Assembly (NCBI GenBank): GCA_964428745.1 | Contig: CAYRYZ010000013.1 | Span: 1 to 37,656, forward strand | Direction: 5' to 3' | Length of the DNA: 37,656 nucleotides | Origin: GCA-002713455 sp964428745 | GTDB lineage: Bacteria; Fidelibacterota; Marinisomatia; Marinisomatales; TCS55 | Part shown: positions 8,006-15,952 of the stretch, one piece after another | Layout: every line of letters starts with the position of its first letter | Numbering within the stretch: position 1 is the first letter of the stretch | Made by a program: the position numbers and the translations under genes | Notes under the pieces: model-generated | What the model saw: only the letters and a program-made list of their open reading frames with translations | The model's database searches: none | What the model was told of the DNA's origin: nothing

Positions 8006-10354
8006 ATGAAAAAAGAAATAAATAAAGCAGCTGTTTTGGGCGCCGGAACTATGGGAGCACAAATTGCTGGACATTTTAGCAATGCTGGTATACCTTCCCT
8101 CCTTTTTGATATCAATCCTGAACTCGCTCAAAAAGGAGTTGATGGATTAACAAAACTGAAACCTGCACCTCTTTATAAACCAAAAAATTCTGAATCAGTA
8201 ACACCATGTACATACGATAATGATCTTGAAAAACTTAAAGATGTTGATCTAGTTATTGAAGCTGTTGCTGAGAACCTAGAGATTAAACATACGGTATACA
8301 AAAATGTTGTGCCCCATTTAAATGATTCTGTGATTATGACATCAAATACTTCAGGAATTCCATTGGCAGATCTTATAAAAGTCTTACCCGATAAATTGCA
8401 ATCTCGATTTATGATCACTCACTTTTTTAATCCTCCTAGATATATGCGACTATTGGAACTTGTCAAAGGACAAAAAACAGATGAATCTGTCTATAATATG
8501 CTCGCAAATATTGGTGAAGATATTTTAGGGAAAGGAATTGTTCACGCCAAAGATACTCCAAATTTTATCGGGAATCGAATCGGAGTCCATGGAGGAAACA
8601 ATGCTATTAAACTGGCCATTAAAATGGGCCTAACTGTGGAGGAAGTAGATAAATTAACTGGAACGATTGTTGGACGTCCAAAAAGTGGAGTTTTTCGAAC
8701 TACTGATATAGTCGGACTAGATGTGCAAGCTCATGTCTCTTCAACAAGTTATGATAATTTACTTGATGATGAAGCCCGAGAAGTCCTCAAAGCTCCTGAA
8801 ATATTGCAAACACTTATCGATGATGGCCGGCTTGGACAAAAAACTAAGGCAGGATTTTATAAAAAAACTGATGATGGAATTCTATCAATTGACCTCAAGA
8901 CTGGTGAATATAATCCTCAAAAAAAGGTGAGATTTGATGGATACCGATTAGCAAAAAGCTATCAGTCAGTTGGTGATAGATTGAAAGCTCTTGCATTTAG
9001 TGATGATAAAGCGGGAAAGTTTTTCTGGGAAATTACGGCTGACTCATTAATCTATTCAGCAAACCGTGTTCCTGAAATAAGTGATGATATAATTAACATA
9101 GATAATGCTATGAAATGGGGATACGGTTGGGAGCTAGGACCCTTTGAAGCATGGGATGCAATCGGATTAAAAACATCTGTTGCGCGAATGGAAAAAGAAA
9201 ATAAGAAAGTTCCTAAGTGGGTAAAGAAAATGCTCGATTCAGGACGAGAAACTTTTTATAGAACCCAGGATGGGGAAAAAACTTACTATGACCCACTTTC
9301 TTCATCTGAAAAAACTATTCCACAAAATGACAAGGTTATCAATCTAAATCTTCTTAAGTCAGGTGGAAAAACTGTTAAAAAAGATTGGAGCGCAAGCCTA
9401 ATTGATTTAGGTGATGGCGTACTAAATGTTGAGTTTCATTCTGCACTTCAGCCTACATTAAATCCAATCGATACTTCAATGGTACAAATCATAAGTGATG
9501 GGATGGATTTGCTTGAGGCAGGGACTTACAAAGGGATGGTAATTGGACACCAAGGTTCCAATTTTTGCGCTGGCGCCAATTTAGCTAATATGATCCAAAA
9601 AATTGAAGCTGGAGCTTGGAAAGAAATGGATGCGCAAGTAAAACAGGGTCAAGATCTTTTGCAACGGGTACGCTTTTCAAAAGCACCTGTAGTTGCGGCA
9701 CCACATCATCTGGCTTTAGGAGGTGGATTTGAATTAGTAGCTCCTGCTGCTCATCGTGTAGCATTGGGTGAGCTTTACATTGGAGCCGTAGAGGTTGCTG
9801 TAGGGTTGATTCCTGGAGCTGGTGGTAATCTTAGATTGATTTTAAATCTCATGGAAAATAGTGGATCTGGAAGAATGAATTCTTTTCAAGTCGCACAAAA
9901 AGCATTTGAAACAATAGGGTTTGCTAAAGTTGCTACGAGTGCAGATGAAGCCAAATTTCATGGATACCTACTTAAAACAGATACAATCATATTAAATAAT
10001 GATCAACGCATATTGGCTGGCAAGCAAAAAGTATTAGAATTAATTGAAAATAATTATGAACCTCCAACCTATAGAGATGATTTAAAACTACCAGGAGCGG
10101 GAGGACGTACCGCGATGGCTATGGCCTTAAAAGGATTTAAAGCACAGGGGAAAATCTCAGCTCATGATGAGTTAATCGCAAAAAAGCTTGCCTTTGTTCT
10201 TACGGGAGGTGATAAAGCAGGCCTAACAAAATCCGTTGATGAACAATATCTATTAGATATAGAACGTGAAGCTTTCGTATCATTAGCAGGAGAATCACTA
10301 ACTCAAGATCGTATACGATACATGCTTAAAGTTGGAAAACCACTGCGAAATTAG
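8006..10354 (+). CDS. fadN: 3-hydroxyacyl-CoA dehydrogenase / enoyl-CoA hydratase fusion (FadN type)
   Basis: A 782-aa two-function enzyme catalysing hydration of enoyl-CoA and NAD-dependent oxidation of 3-hydroxyacyl-CoA. The N-terminal Rossmann domain carries GAGTMG (about 12-17). The His-Glu pair lies in 'THFFNPP' (His139) and 'LLELVKG' (Glu151), followed by 'NFIGNRIG'. The crotonase domain is C-terminal (about 480-700), with LALGGGFELV and IGAVEVAVGLIPGAGGN holding the two expected glutamates. This order (dehydrogenase first) is that of FadN of B. subtilis (about 789 aa), opposite to FadB/FadJ. I chose ATG 8006 over the in-frame TTG at 8003 because AAAAGG at 7991-7996 is then better spaced. 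It ends just before a hairpin. Confidence 0.92.
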   Translation: MKKEINKAAVLGAGTMGAQIAGHFSNAGIPSLLFDINPELAQKGVDGLTKLKPAPLYKPKNSESVTPCTYDNDLEKLKDVDLVIEAVAENLEIKHTVYKNVVPHLNDSVIMTSNTSGIPLADLIKVLPDKLQSRFMITHFFNPPRYMRLLELVKGQKTDESVYNMLANIGEDILGKGIVHAKDTPNFIGNRIGVHGGNNAIKLAIKMGLTVEEVDKLTGTIVGRPKSGVFRTTDIVGLDVQAHVSSTSYDNLLDDEAREVLKAPEILQTLIDDGRLGQKTKAGFYKKTDDGILSIDLKTGEYNPQKKVRFDGYRLAKSYQSVGDRLKALAFSDDKAGKFFWEITADSLIYSANRVPEISDDIINIDNAMKWGYGWELGPFEAWDAIGLKTSVARMEKENKKVPKWVKKMLDSGRETFYRTQDGEKTYYDPLSSSEKTIPQNDKVINLNLLKSGGKTVKKDWSASLIDLGDGVLNVEFHSALQPTLNPIDTSMVQIISDGMDLLEAGTYKGMVIGHQGSNFCAGANLANMIQKIEAGAWKEMDAQVKQGQDLLQRVRFSKAPVVAAPHHLALGGGFELVAPAAHRVALGELYIGAVEVAVGLIPGAGGNLRLILNLMENSGSGRMNSFQVAQKAFETIGFAKVATSADEAKFHGYLLKTDTIILNNDQRILAGKQKVLELIENNYEPPTYRDDLKLPGAGGRTAMAMALKGFKAQGKISAHDELIAKKLAFVLTGGDKAGLTKSVDEQYLLDIEREAFVSLAGESLTQDRIRYMLKVGKPLRN

Positions 10355-10357
10355 CTT

Positions 10358-10384
10358 AACAGGGCTAATATGATTAGCTCTGTT
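10358..10384 (+). terminator. Terminator of the beta-oxidation operon
   Basis: A 12-bp stem, AACAGGGCTAAT / ATTAGCTCTGTT, with one G-T wobble and loop ATG (10370-10372), starts four bases after the fadN stop. The following T-tract is interrupted (TCTTCCTT), so efficiency may be moderate. Confidence 0.7.
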
Positions 10385-10390
10385 TCTTCC

Positions 10391-10430
10391 TTATCGATAA
10401 GTCTGATATTATTAGATAATTAATAATATC
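10391..10430 (+). promoter_or_regulatory. Candidate promoter with inverted repeat flanking its -10, upstream of Na/Pi transporter
   Basis: Arms GATATTATTA (10405-10414) and TAATAATATC (10421-10430) form a perfect 10-bp inverted repeat. The six-base centre, GATAAT (10415-10420), matches five of six bases of a -10 box. A poor -35 (TTATCG, 10391-10396) lies 18 bp upstream. A protein bound to the repeat would cover the -10. This is a plausible operator for phosphate-dependent control, but the assignment is inference. Confidence 0.4.
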
Positions 10431-10439
10431 TATTTAAAT

Positions 10440-10465
10440 TTCTTTACTTATTTATTAGTAAAGAA
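10440..10465 (+). repeat. Inverted repeat in the leader of the Na/Pi transporter gene
   Basis: Arms TTCTTTACT (10440-10448) and AGTAAAGAA (10457-10465) are perfectly complementary with an 8-base spacer. The repeat ends 10 bases before the GTG start at 10476. In mRNA it would form a hairpin over the ribosome-binding region, which otherwise has no Shine-Dalgarno. As DNA it could be an operator. Confidence 0.5.
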
Positions 10466-10475
10466 TTCCCATATA

Positions 10476-11612
10476 GTGACACAAGAATCAAATAACCAGT
10501 TGAAGACCATTATCAGAGTCAGCGCTGTTATCGCTATCTTATATTTATTTTTAGTTAGTATTGGCATGGTTGGCACAGCTTTTAAAGGAATGGGCCGAGA
10601 TTTTGCTGAAGGTTTATTCTCAAGCAATGCTAGTGCTTTCATCGGATTATTTATTGGCATATTAGCGACAGGATTAATTCAAAGCTCCTCAACAACAACC
10701 TCCCTAGTTGTTGGAATGGTTGCTGCTGGAACTTTTGGAGATGACCCTCAACTTGCAGTGGCTGCAGCGGTACCTTATATAATGGGTGCAAATATTGGGA
10801 CCAGTATAACAAATACCATTGTATCACTTGGTCACATTGTTCATAAAGAAGAATTTAGACGCGCATTTTCAGCATCGGTTGTTCATGATTTTTTCAATAT
10901 TTTTGCTGTTATAATCATTTTTCCGTTAGAAATGATTTTCGGCATTGTAAGCCGTTCAGCAATGTGGCTATCATCTATTTTGATAGGCACCGAAGCCATA
11001 GCCTTTAAAAGCCCCATCAAATTAATAACAGCTCCAACAGTAAAATGGATCAGCAATCTTTTTAAACAACAAGACTCCATTGATCCATATATCTTACTTC
11101 TTATTGTTGCTCTTGCATTACTTTTCTTCTCATTAAGAAATTTAACAAAGTTGATACGAAGCCTAGTAATGCTACGATTGGAAAATTTCTTTGATACACA
11201 TATTTTTAAAACCGTCCTACGCTCAATGTTATTTGGGGCATTGATTACAATATTAGTTCAAAGCAGTTCAATAACAACATCTCTTGTAATTCCCCTTGCA
11301 GGAGCTGGAATTTTGCGACTCAAACAAATTTTCCCTTATACTTTGGGAGCAAATATTGGAACCACGATCACTTCTCTTCTTGCAAGTATGGTTTCAGGAA
11401 CAATTGCGCCATTATCAGTAGCACTAGCTCATTTATTATTTAATATTTTTGGGATTGGACTATTATGGCCCATTAAAAAAATAAGGTATATACCAGTTGA
11501 GTTAGCTGAATTATTTGCGGTTCGCGCGTCGGAGAATAAAATGTTTCCGATCTTATACATTATAATTGTGTTTTTTATTATTCCTATATTATTAATTTCA
11601 ATCGTGAGGTAA
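10476..11612 (+). CDS. Na+/phosphate cotransporter family protein (NptA/PF02690 type)
   Basis: A 378-aa inner-membrane protein of the Na/Pi-cotransporter II family, expected to couple Na+ to phosphate movement. It has the inverted-repeat architecture of the family: QSSSTTTS at 69-76 with GANIGTS (104-110), repeated as QSSSITTS at 262-269 with GANIGTT near 292. About eight to nine hydrophobic segments are visible. The start is GTG, as no in-frame ATG occurs upstream, and there is no good Shine-Dalgarno. The next gene, PhoU-like, follows after 3 bp. In other bacteria PhoU-like domains are fused to or encoded beside this transporter family, so the pair is a functional unit. The direction of transport (uptake or efflux) is not certain. 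Confidence 0.9.
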   Translation: MTQESNNQLKTIIRVSAVIAILYLFLVSIGMVGTAFKGMGRDFAEGLFSSNASAFIGLFIGILATGLIQSSSTTTSLVVGMVAAGTFGDDPQLAVAAAVPYIMGANIGTSITNTIVSLGHIVHKEEFRRAFSASVVHDFFNIFAVIIIFPLEMIFGIVSRSAMWLSSILIGTEAIAFKSPIKLITAPTVKWISNLFKQQDSIDPYILLLIVALALLFFSLRNLTKLIRSLVMLRLENFFDTHIFKTVLRSMLFGALITILVQSSSITTSLVIPLAGAGILRLKQIFPYTLGANIGTTITSLLASMVSGTIAPLSVALAHLLFNIFGIGLLWPIKKIRYIPVELAELFAVRASENKMFPILYIIIVFFIIPILLISIVR

Positions 11613-11615
11613 AAC

Positions 11616-12290
11616 ATGACAATATTCAAAGAAATATTAGCAATTTGGAAATCAGATAACCTTCTTTCGCAAGCATGGGAAGACTCACTTAGAATGTTAT
11701 CCCTTTCGAATGATATTTTTGTTCAATCAATACAATACTTTAATTCAGGTGAGAATATTGATGCGGTTAAAGCACTAAAAAAAGAAGATCAATCAATTAA
11801 TGACTATTATCAACTTGTCCGCCGGAAAGTAATAACTCATTATTCCATTGATAAACCTCCTATTGATACTTCTGGCGGTTTAACTTTGATAAATATGGTT
11901 GTAGACATAGAAAGAATAGGCGATTATTGCAAAAATATTTCAGACCTAACTCTTATGCGAGAAGGTCCTATTGATTTTGGAGAGTTAAGTAATGAAATTA
12001 AATCTATTGAAGAAGAAGTCGAGTCTCGTTTTACTAAAACAATAAAGGCAATCCAAGATCAAGATGAGACCCTTGCTGATGAGCTGCTAAAGAGTTATAA
12101 AAAGATGATAACAAAAGTATCGGATGATATTGTTAAAAACGTTGCTTCCGGAAAAATTCAGTTTAATGACAGCTCTCAAGGTGCAAGCATTGTATTATAC
12201 GCTCGCTACTTAAAACGAATTGGTGCTCATTTAAAAAATATTACATCTACAATTGTTAACCCTTATGATAGAATTGGATATAATCAATAA
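11616..12290 (+). CDS. PhoU-domain regulatory protein
   Basis: A 224-aa, all-helical soluble protein with two PhoU repeats. The metal-binding helices are recognisable as 'DIERIGDYCKNISDL' (about 107-121) and 'YLKRIGAHLKNITSTI' (about 197-212); the second has Ala where the canonical repeat has Asp. A GAGG ribosome-binding site lies within the end of the transporter gene, giving tight coupling. No pst genes are nearby, so it probably controls the Na/Pi transporter rather than a Pst ABC system. The regulatory role is inferred from family knowledge and adjacency. It converges on ppx with 34 bp between, without an obvious terminator. Confidence 0.88.
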   Translation: MTIFKEILAIWKSDNLLSQAWEDSLRMLSLSNDIFVQSIQYFNSGENIDAVKALKKEDQSINDYYQLVRRKVITHYSIDKPPIDTSGGLTLINMVVDIERIGDYCKNISDLTLMREGPIDFGELSNEIKSIEEEVESRFTKTIKAIQDQDETLADELLKSYKKMITKVSDDIVKNVASGKIQFNDSSQGASIVLYARYLKRIGAHLKNITSTIVNPYDRIGYNQ

Positions 12291-12324
12291 GTAAACTGGG
12301 TTAATAGTTCAAATTAGATAATAT

Positions 12325-13227
12325 TTAGACTTTATTAGAATTATATTCTTCATATAATTCGTGAACAATCCCATCCGGCAATCCTGATTGTGGCACGACC
12401 ATTTTATCTACTTTTGCCCATTCCATTATTGACAAATATATTTTACCTGCATGTGTAATAACATCCGCACGATCTGGCCTCAATTCTAGTTCTGTGATTC
12501 GGTCATGAATGCTATAAGGTTGAACCATATCAATTATATCCTTAATCCTATTGAACTTGATTTCATTATTATTCCTTATTTCTGACATTGAAAAGATTTT
12601 ATTGATATTACCTCCACTACCAATTGCCTTTATTGAGCCTGACACTTTTGGTCTCTGGTCTTTGACCCAACTTTCCATTTCTTGCCAATTTAAGGAAGTT
12701 ACTTGATCTTTTAATAAACGAACGGATCCAATAGGGAATGATCTGGAAATAGCTTTAACTCTTTTTACTATAAAACTGACTTCAGTACTTCCACCACCCA
12801 CATCGATATATAAATAATCTCTTTCAGGGTTCAAATGGTTCTCAATGTGATTTGACATGATTATCTTGGCTTCTTTTTCTCCTGAAATGATCTTTAGATT
12901 AAGATTAGTAGCTAAGTTGATTTGGTCTACTAGATTTTGCCCATTTTTAGCTGTTCTTAAAGCAGAAGTTGCACATGCCTTATAAGATATTGGATCATAT
13001 GCATCTATCATTAAACGAAAAGCCTGGATTGTTTTCACCAATTTTTCACTATTATCTTTTGAAATTTTACCTAAAGTAAATGCGTCCTCTCCCAGGCGAA
13101 GGGGCATTCGAATAAGAGATTCTTTTATAAATTTCGTTGAATCAGAATTTTGTAGGACTCTACAAAATAGAAGGCGCATTGCATTACTTCCGATATCGAT
13201 CGCAGCAAATTTAAAACCGGTTTCCAT
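12325..13227 (-). CDS. ppx: Exopolyphosphatase / pppGpp phosphohydrolase (Ppx/GppA family)
   Basis: A 300-aa ASKHA-fold phosphatase corresponding to the short Ppx/GppA form without the C-terminal HD domain. Visible signatures are the phosphate-1 motif 'AIDIGSNAMRLLF' (9-21), 'ISGEKEAKII' (114-123, holding the catalytic Glu) and the phosphate-2 motif 'IDVGGGSTEVSF' (141-152). It would remove terminal phosphate from polyphosphate or convert pppGpp to ppGpp. Sequence alone does not separate the two. Its place between phosphate-transport genes and a small (p)ppGpp-hydrolase-like HD gene (divergent, 119-bp gap) makes both activities relevant. Confidence 0.88.
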   Translation of the reverse strand: METGFKFAAIDIGSNAMRLLFCRVLQNSDSTKFIKESLIRMPLRLGEDAFTLGKISKDNSEKLVKTIQAFRLMIDAYDPISYKACATSALRTAKNGQNLVDQINLATNLNLKIISGEKEAKIIMSNHIENHLNPERDYLYIDVGGGSTEVSFIVKRVKAISRSFPIGSVRLLKDQVTSLNWQEMESWVKDQRPKVSGSIKAIGSGGNINKIFSMSEIRNNNEIKFNRIKDIIDMVQPYSIHDRITELELRPDRADVITHAGKIYLSIMEWAKVDKMVVPQSGLPDGIVHELYEEYNSNKV

Positions 13228-13346
13228 TAATCGCTCAACTTCATCAAATTATATATTAGTAGTGAATAGCAACGATATTAATTGAAATAATTTCATAGAA
13301 TCATAAGCAATTTATCTTTTATTTTAATCATTATTGTAATGAAATA

Positions 13347-13784
13347 ATGAAGAAATTCAATAAAGCATTAAAAATAGCCGCTAAAATCCATAATGGGAAT
13401 AAAGGGGGAAAGAATAATCCTGCTATACTTCACCCCATACGTGTAATGCTAAAAATGGATGATCAATTATCAAGAACCGTTGCGATATTGCATGATGTAG
13501 TTGAATCAGGAAAAATGACAGTTGATGATTTAAGCAATCAAGGGTTTAATGATAAAATTTGTCGTGCTGTCGACCTCCTATCTCGAAGAAAATGGGAATC
13601 GTATGATCACTATATTAAACGTGTAAAAACAAATAAACTTGCAATTAAAGTAAAAATCGCTGACTTAGAGGACAATTATCTTACAAGGAATAATAAAAAG
13701 AAGTTGTCAAAACTGGATAAATCAAAGATAAATAAATATAAAAGAGCCTATAAAAACCTAACCGGAGTAAAATTAATACTATAA
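13347..13784 (+). CDS. Small HD-domain protein, (p)ppGpp hydrolase-like (SpoT/MESH1-type)
   Basis: A 145-aa stand-alone HD domain with the pattern of RelA/SpoT hydrolases: His29 in LHPIRV, His49-Asp50 in AILHDVVE, and Asp106 with Asn110 in KIADLEDN, which keeps the spacing of the KLAD..N motif. The second residue of the usual Glu-Asp pair after HD is Ser (HDVVES), so catalysis may be changed. There is no synthetase or TGS domain, so it is far shorter than Rel. A basic C-terminus is present. It may degrade (p)ppGpp or a related nucleotide, and its neighbours are polyphosphate and phosphate genes. Annotation as a hydrolase is by motif only. The start has no Shine-Dalgarno. Confidence 0.72.
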   Translation: MKKFNKALKIAAKIHNGNKGGKNNPAILHPIRVMLKMDDQLSRTVAILHDVVESGKMTVDDLSNQGFNDKICRAVDLLSRRKWESYDHYIKRVKTNKLAIKVKIADLEDNYLTRNNKKKLSKLDKSKINKYKRAYKNLTGVKLIL

Positions 13785-13797
13785 TTTGAATAATATT

Positions 13798-13857
13798 TTA
13801 TAGATGCAAATAATCACTTATTAATAATCTATAATATTAATGTTAAATTAACATTAA
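13798..13857 (+). promoter_or_regulatory. Two inverted repeats, including a perfect 21-bp palindrome, upstream of DUF4956 gene
   Basis: The 91-bp gap after the HD gene holds a loose repeat, TTATAGAT (13798-13805) with ATCTATAA (13827-13834), and then a perfect odd palindrome at 13837-13857 with arms TTAATGTTAA and TTAACATTAA around A13847. The palindrome ends 18 bases before the ATG at 13876. It is probably an operator for an unidentified regulator, or an AT-rich hairpin in the leader. Confidence 0.5.
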
Positions 13858-13875
13858 ATATGATATCTGCAAATT

Positions 13876-14457
13876 ATGGAACTACTCGCTGAACCACTCA
13901 ATTTAATTTCAAGATTTTCGTTTAACTTTATAATTGTTTTTATAATTATAAAGATTATTTATTATCGAAATAATAGTAAGAATGATGACTTTGTTTTTAC
14001 CTACTTCATGTTTAATGCATTGATTTTCTTCTTTGCTTATATACTTGGGAATATCACAATCAATTTGGGGTTTGCTTTTGGCCTCTTTGCTGTTTTTGCA
14101 ATTTTACGCTACCGGACCGATACAATCCCTATTAAAGAAATGACTTATTTATTTATTGTTATAACAATCGGAGTCATAAATGCACTGAGTGGATCGACAG
14201 TCTCGTTTGTAATTTTATTAATTGCAAATTTGATCATAACTCTAATGGCTTATGTATTAGAAAATTTCTGGCAAAGCCATTATCTTATAACTCGAACAAT
14301 TATATATGAAAATGTTGAAAATATAAAACCTGAGAATCATGAAGAGTTATTATCGGAACTCAATAATAATACAGGTTTCAATATCGAAAAGTTTGAAATA
14401 GAGTCAATAAACTTTCGCAGAGGTGCTGCTAGAATAAAGATATTCACTAGAGAATAA
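13876..14457 (+). CDS. DUF4956 family membrane protein (polyphosphate-polymerase-associated family)
   Basis: A 193-aa inner-membrane protein. About five hydrophobic helices lie at 14-30, 42-60, 62-77, 90-104 and 108-128, followed by a soluble C-terminal domain (130-193). The family signature is the charged stretch 'AILRYRTDTIPIKEMTYLF' (75-93) between helices. From family knowledge, DUF4956 genes usually neighbour a VTC-type polyphosphate polymerase (a triphosphate-tunnel fold), often with a DUF2490 outer-membrane protein. Here the DUF2490 gene follows after 29 bp but no polymerase is adjacent. The molecular role is unknown; a membrane anchor or channel for polyphosphate synthesis is a guess. 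Confidence 0.8.
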   Translation: MELLAEPLNLISRFSFNFIIVFIIIKIIYYRNNSKNDDFVFTYFMFNALIFFFAYILGNITINLGFAFGLFAVFAILRYRTDTIPIKEMTYLFIVITIGVINALSGSTVSFVILLIANLIITLMAYVLENFWQSHYLITRTIIYENVENIKPENHEELLSELNNNTGFNIEKFEIESINFRRGAARIKIFTRE

Positions 14458-14486
14458 AAAACTTTATAAAAACTATAAGCTTAGGT

Positions 14487-15113
14487 GTGCTTACACGAAA
14501 ATTATTTATATTTCCTATCCTTCTCTTGAGTGTTTCATATGCAATTGATGATAATCTCTCACGGGGCAGTTTAATCCTTGAAAAAGAACTTCCTTTCAAT
14601 CTTTCAATCGAGCTAGAACAAAGTCTGAGACTTGAAGATCAATCAAGAAGATTTAAACAGACATTTACTGAAGTTGGCTTATCATACGATATTAACAAAT
14701 ATATTAAAGTTGAGATACCCTATAGATATGCAATTTTTAAAGATAAGAAAAAACAAAGAATAAGTTTCTCAAGCACTTTAAAAATTAAAAAGAATAATAG
14801 TACTTTCAGATACAAAGGCAGAATTCAAAGCACATATGAAGATGAAAATAGAGAAGATTTGGTCAGAAATAAATTCACGTATGAACATGAAATAAATAAT
14901 AAATATGAGCCATTTTTATCATTTGAGATATTAAGCCCATATGATAAAGAGGTTAAGAATGTTGATGACTATAGAATTTCTTTTGGCAGTGAAATTAATC
15001 TACCCAATAAGACTTCATTAAAACTCTATTATATATTTCAAAAAGAAGGTTTATTAGAACAAAATCTCATGAAAAACAATATTATTGGAATAACCTATAA
15101 TATAAAATTATAA
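14487..15113 (+). CDS. DUF2490 family outer-membrane beta-barrel protein
   Basis: A 208-aa exported protein. Residues 1-19 are a signal peptide (MLTRKLFIFPILLLSVSYA). The rest shows alternating amphipathic strands such as 'TFTEVGLSYDINKYIKVEIPYRYAIF' and ends 'IIGITYNIKL', consistent with a small barrel of 10-12 strands. This matches the DUF2490 family, whose function is unknown. The start is GTG at 14487 (no in-frame ATG upstream), with only a close AGG before it. It follows the DUF4956 gene by 29 bp and converges on ppk2 with a 5-bp gap and no terminator. A second DUF2490-like gene lies at 24659-25279. Confidence 0.75.
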   Translation: MLTRKLFIFPILLLSVSYAIDDNLSRGSLILEKELPFNLSIELEQSLRLEDQSRRFKQTFTEVGLSYDINKYIKVEIPYRYAIFKDKKKQRISFSSTLKIKKNNSTFRYKGRIQSTYEDENREDLVRNKFTYEHEINNKYEPFLSFEILSPYDKEVKNVDDYRISFGSEINLPNKTSLKLYYIFQKEGLLEQNLMKNNIIGITYNIKL

Positions 15114-15118
15114 TCGAT

Positions 15119-15952
15119 TTATTCGTGACCTTTAATCTTATTTAATAACTCATATTGCTCTAGATTAAGATTATTAAACTGAACATTAAATACTGAAATA
15201 TTATATACCGGAGATTCTTTGGTCCATTTTTTTGGTTTAAGATCTTTTCTTCCGGGATAATCAATATTGGATAAAACATATCGCATCGCATTCAATCGAG
15301 CAATCATCTTATTATCTGAATTAATAATGACCCACGGCGAATCTTCCGTAGATGTTCTTCGAAACATTTGTTCTTTGTAATCAGTAATTAATTGCCATTT
15401 TTTATGAGCTTGCCAATCATTTGATGACAGCTTCCAATATTTTAATTCGTGATTTTTCCTAAAATAAAATCTCATTTCTTGATTTTCTTTTGAGATAGAT
15501 AAATATATTTTAGTTAAGATCAACCCATTGTTCATCAATCCCCTTTCCCAGGCATTAACCTTTTTCATAAAATATTTGTATTGATTTTCAGAGCAATAAC
15601 CCATAGCTGGCTGAATAACAGCCCTTGAATACCAACTACGATCTAAAAAAGTGATAATACCAGGTTTTGGCAATATCTTTTCCCAAGTTTTAAACCAATT
15701 TTTTTCTTGTTTTTTATTGGGGATACCTAGTTCTACGATTTTTGCTGCTTTGGGCATAAGATTTTCAATAAATCTTTTAATAATTGAACCTTTTCCTGCG
15801 GCATCGCGGCCTTCAAGCAAAATCAAAATTCTCTGATTTGTTTCAACGACCCACTCCTGTAGTTTTAATAATTCTACCTGTAGTCGTCTCTTTTCTTTTC
15901 GGTATTGATTATCATTTAATTCTGAGTATTCTGTTCTATTATATATAATCAT
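15119..15952 (-). CDS. ppk2: Polyphosphate kinase 2 family protein (PPK2)
   Basis: A 277-aa P-loop kinase using polyphosphate as phosphate donor or product. Walker A is EGRDAAGKGSIIKR (47-60). Walker B is 'FLDRSWYSRA' (102-111), and the lid region is 'RRTSTEDSPWVIINSDNK'. The length is normal for one-domain PPK2. It differs from the common consensus in several places (IPNKKQEKNWFKTW in place of the usual ALPKPSDRERTQWYFQRY-like stretch, and AVIQPAMGYC after Walker B), so nucleotide preference cannot be assigned. Its ATG overlaps the stop of the upstream LolA-like gene (ATGA), which places it at the end of the MMPL/LolA/barrel operon with translational coupling. Confidence 0.9.
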   Translation of the reverse strand: MIIYNRTEYSELNDNQYRKEKRRLQVELLKLQEWVVETNQRILILLEGRDAAGKGSIIKRFIENLMPKAAKIVELGIPNKKQEKNWFKTWEKILPKPGIITFLDRSWYSRAVIQPAMGYCSENQYKYFMKKVNAWERGLMNNGLILTKIYLSISKENQEMRFYFRKNHELKYWKLSSNDWQAHKKWQLITDYKEQMFRRTSTEDSPWVIINSDNKMIARLNAMRYVLSNIDYPGRKDLKPKKWTKESPVYNISVFNVQFNNLNLEQYELLNKIKGHE

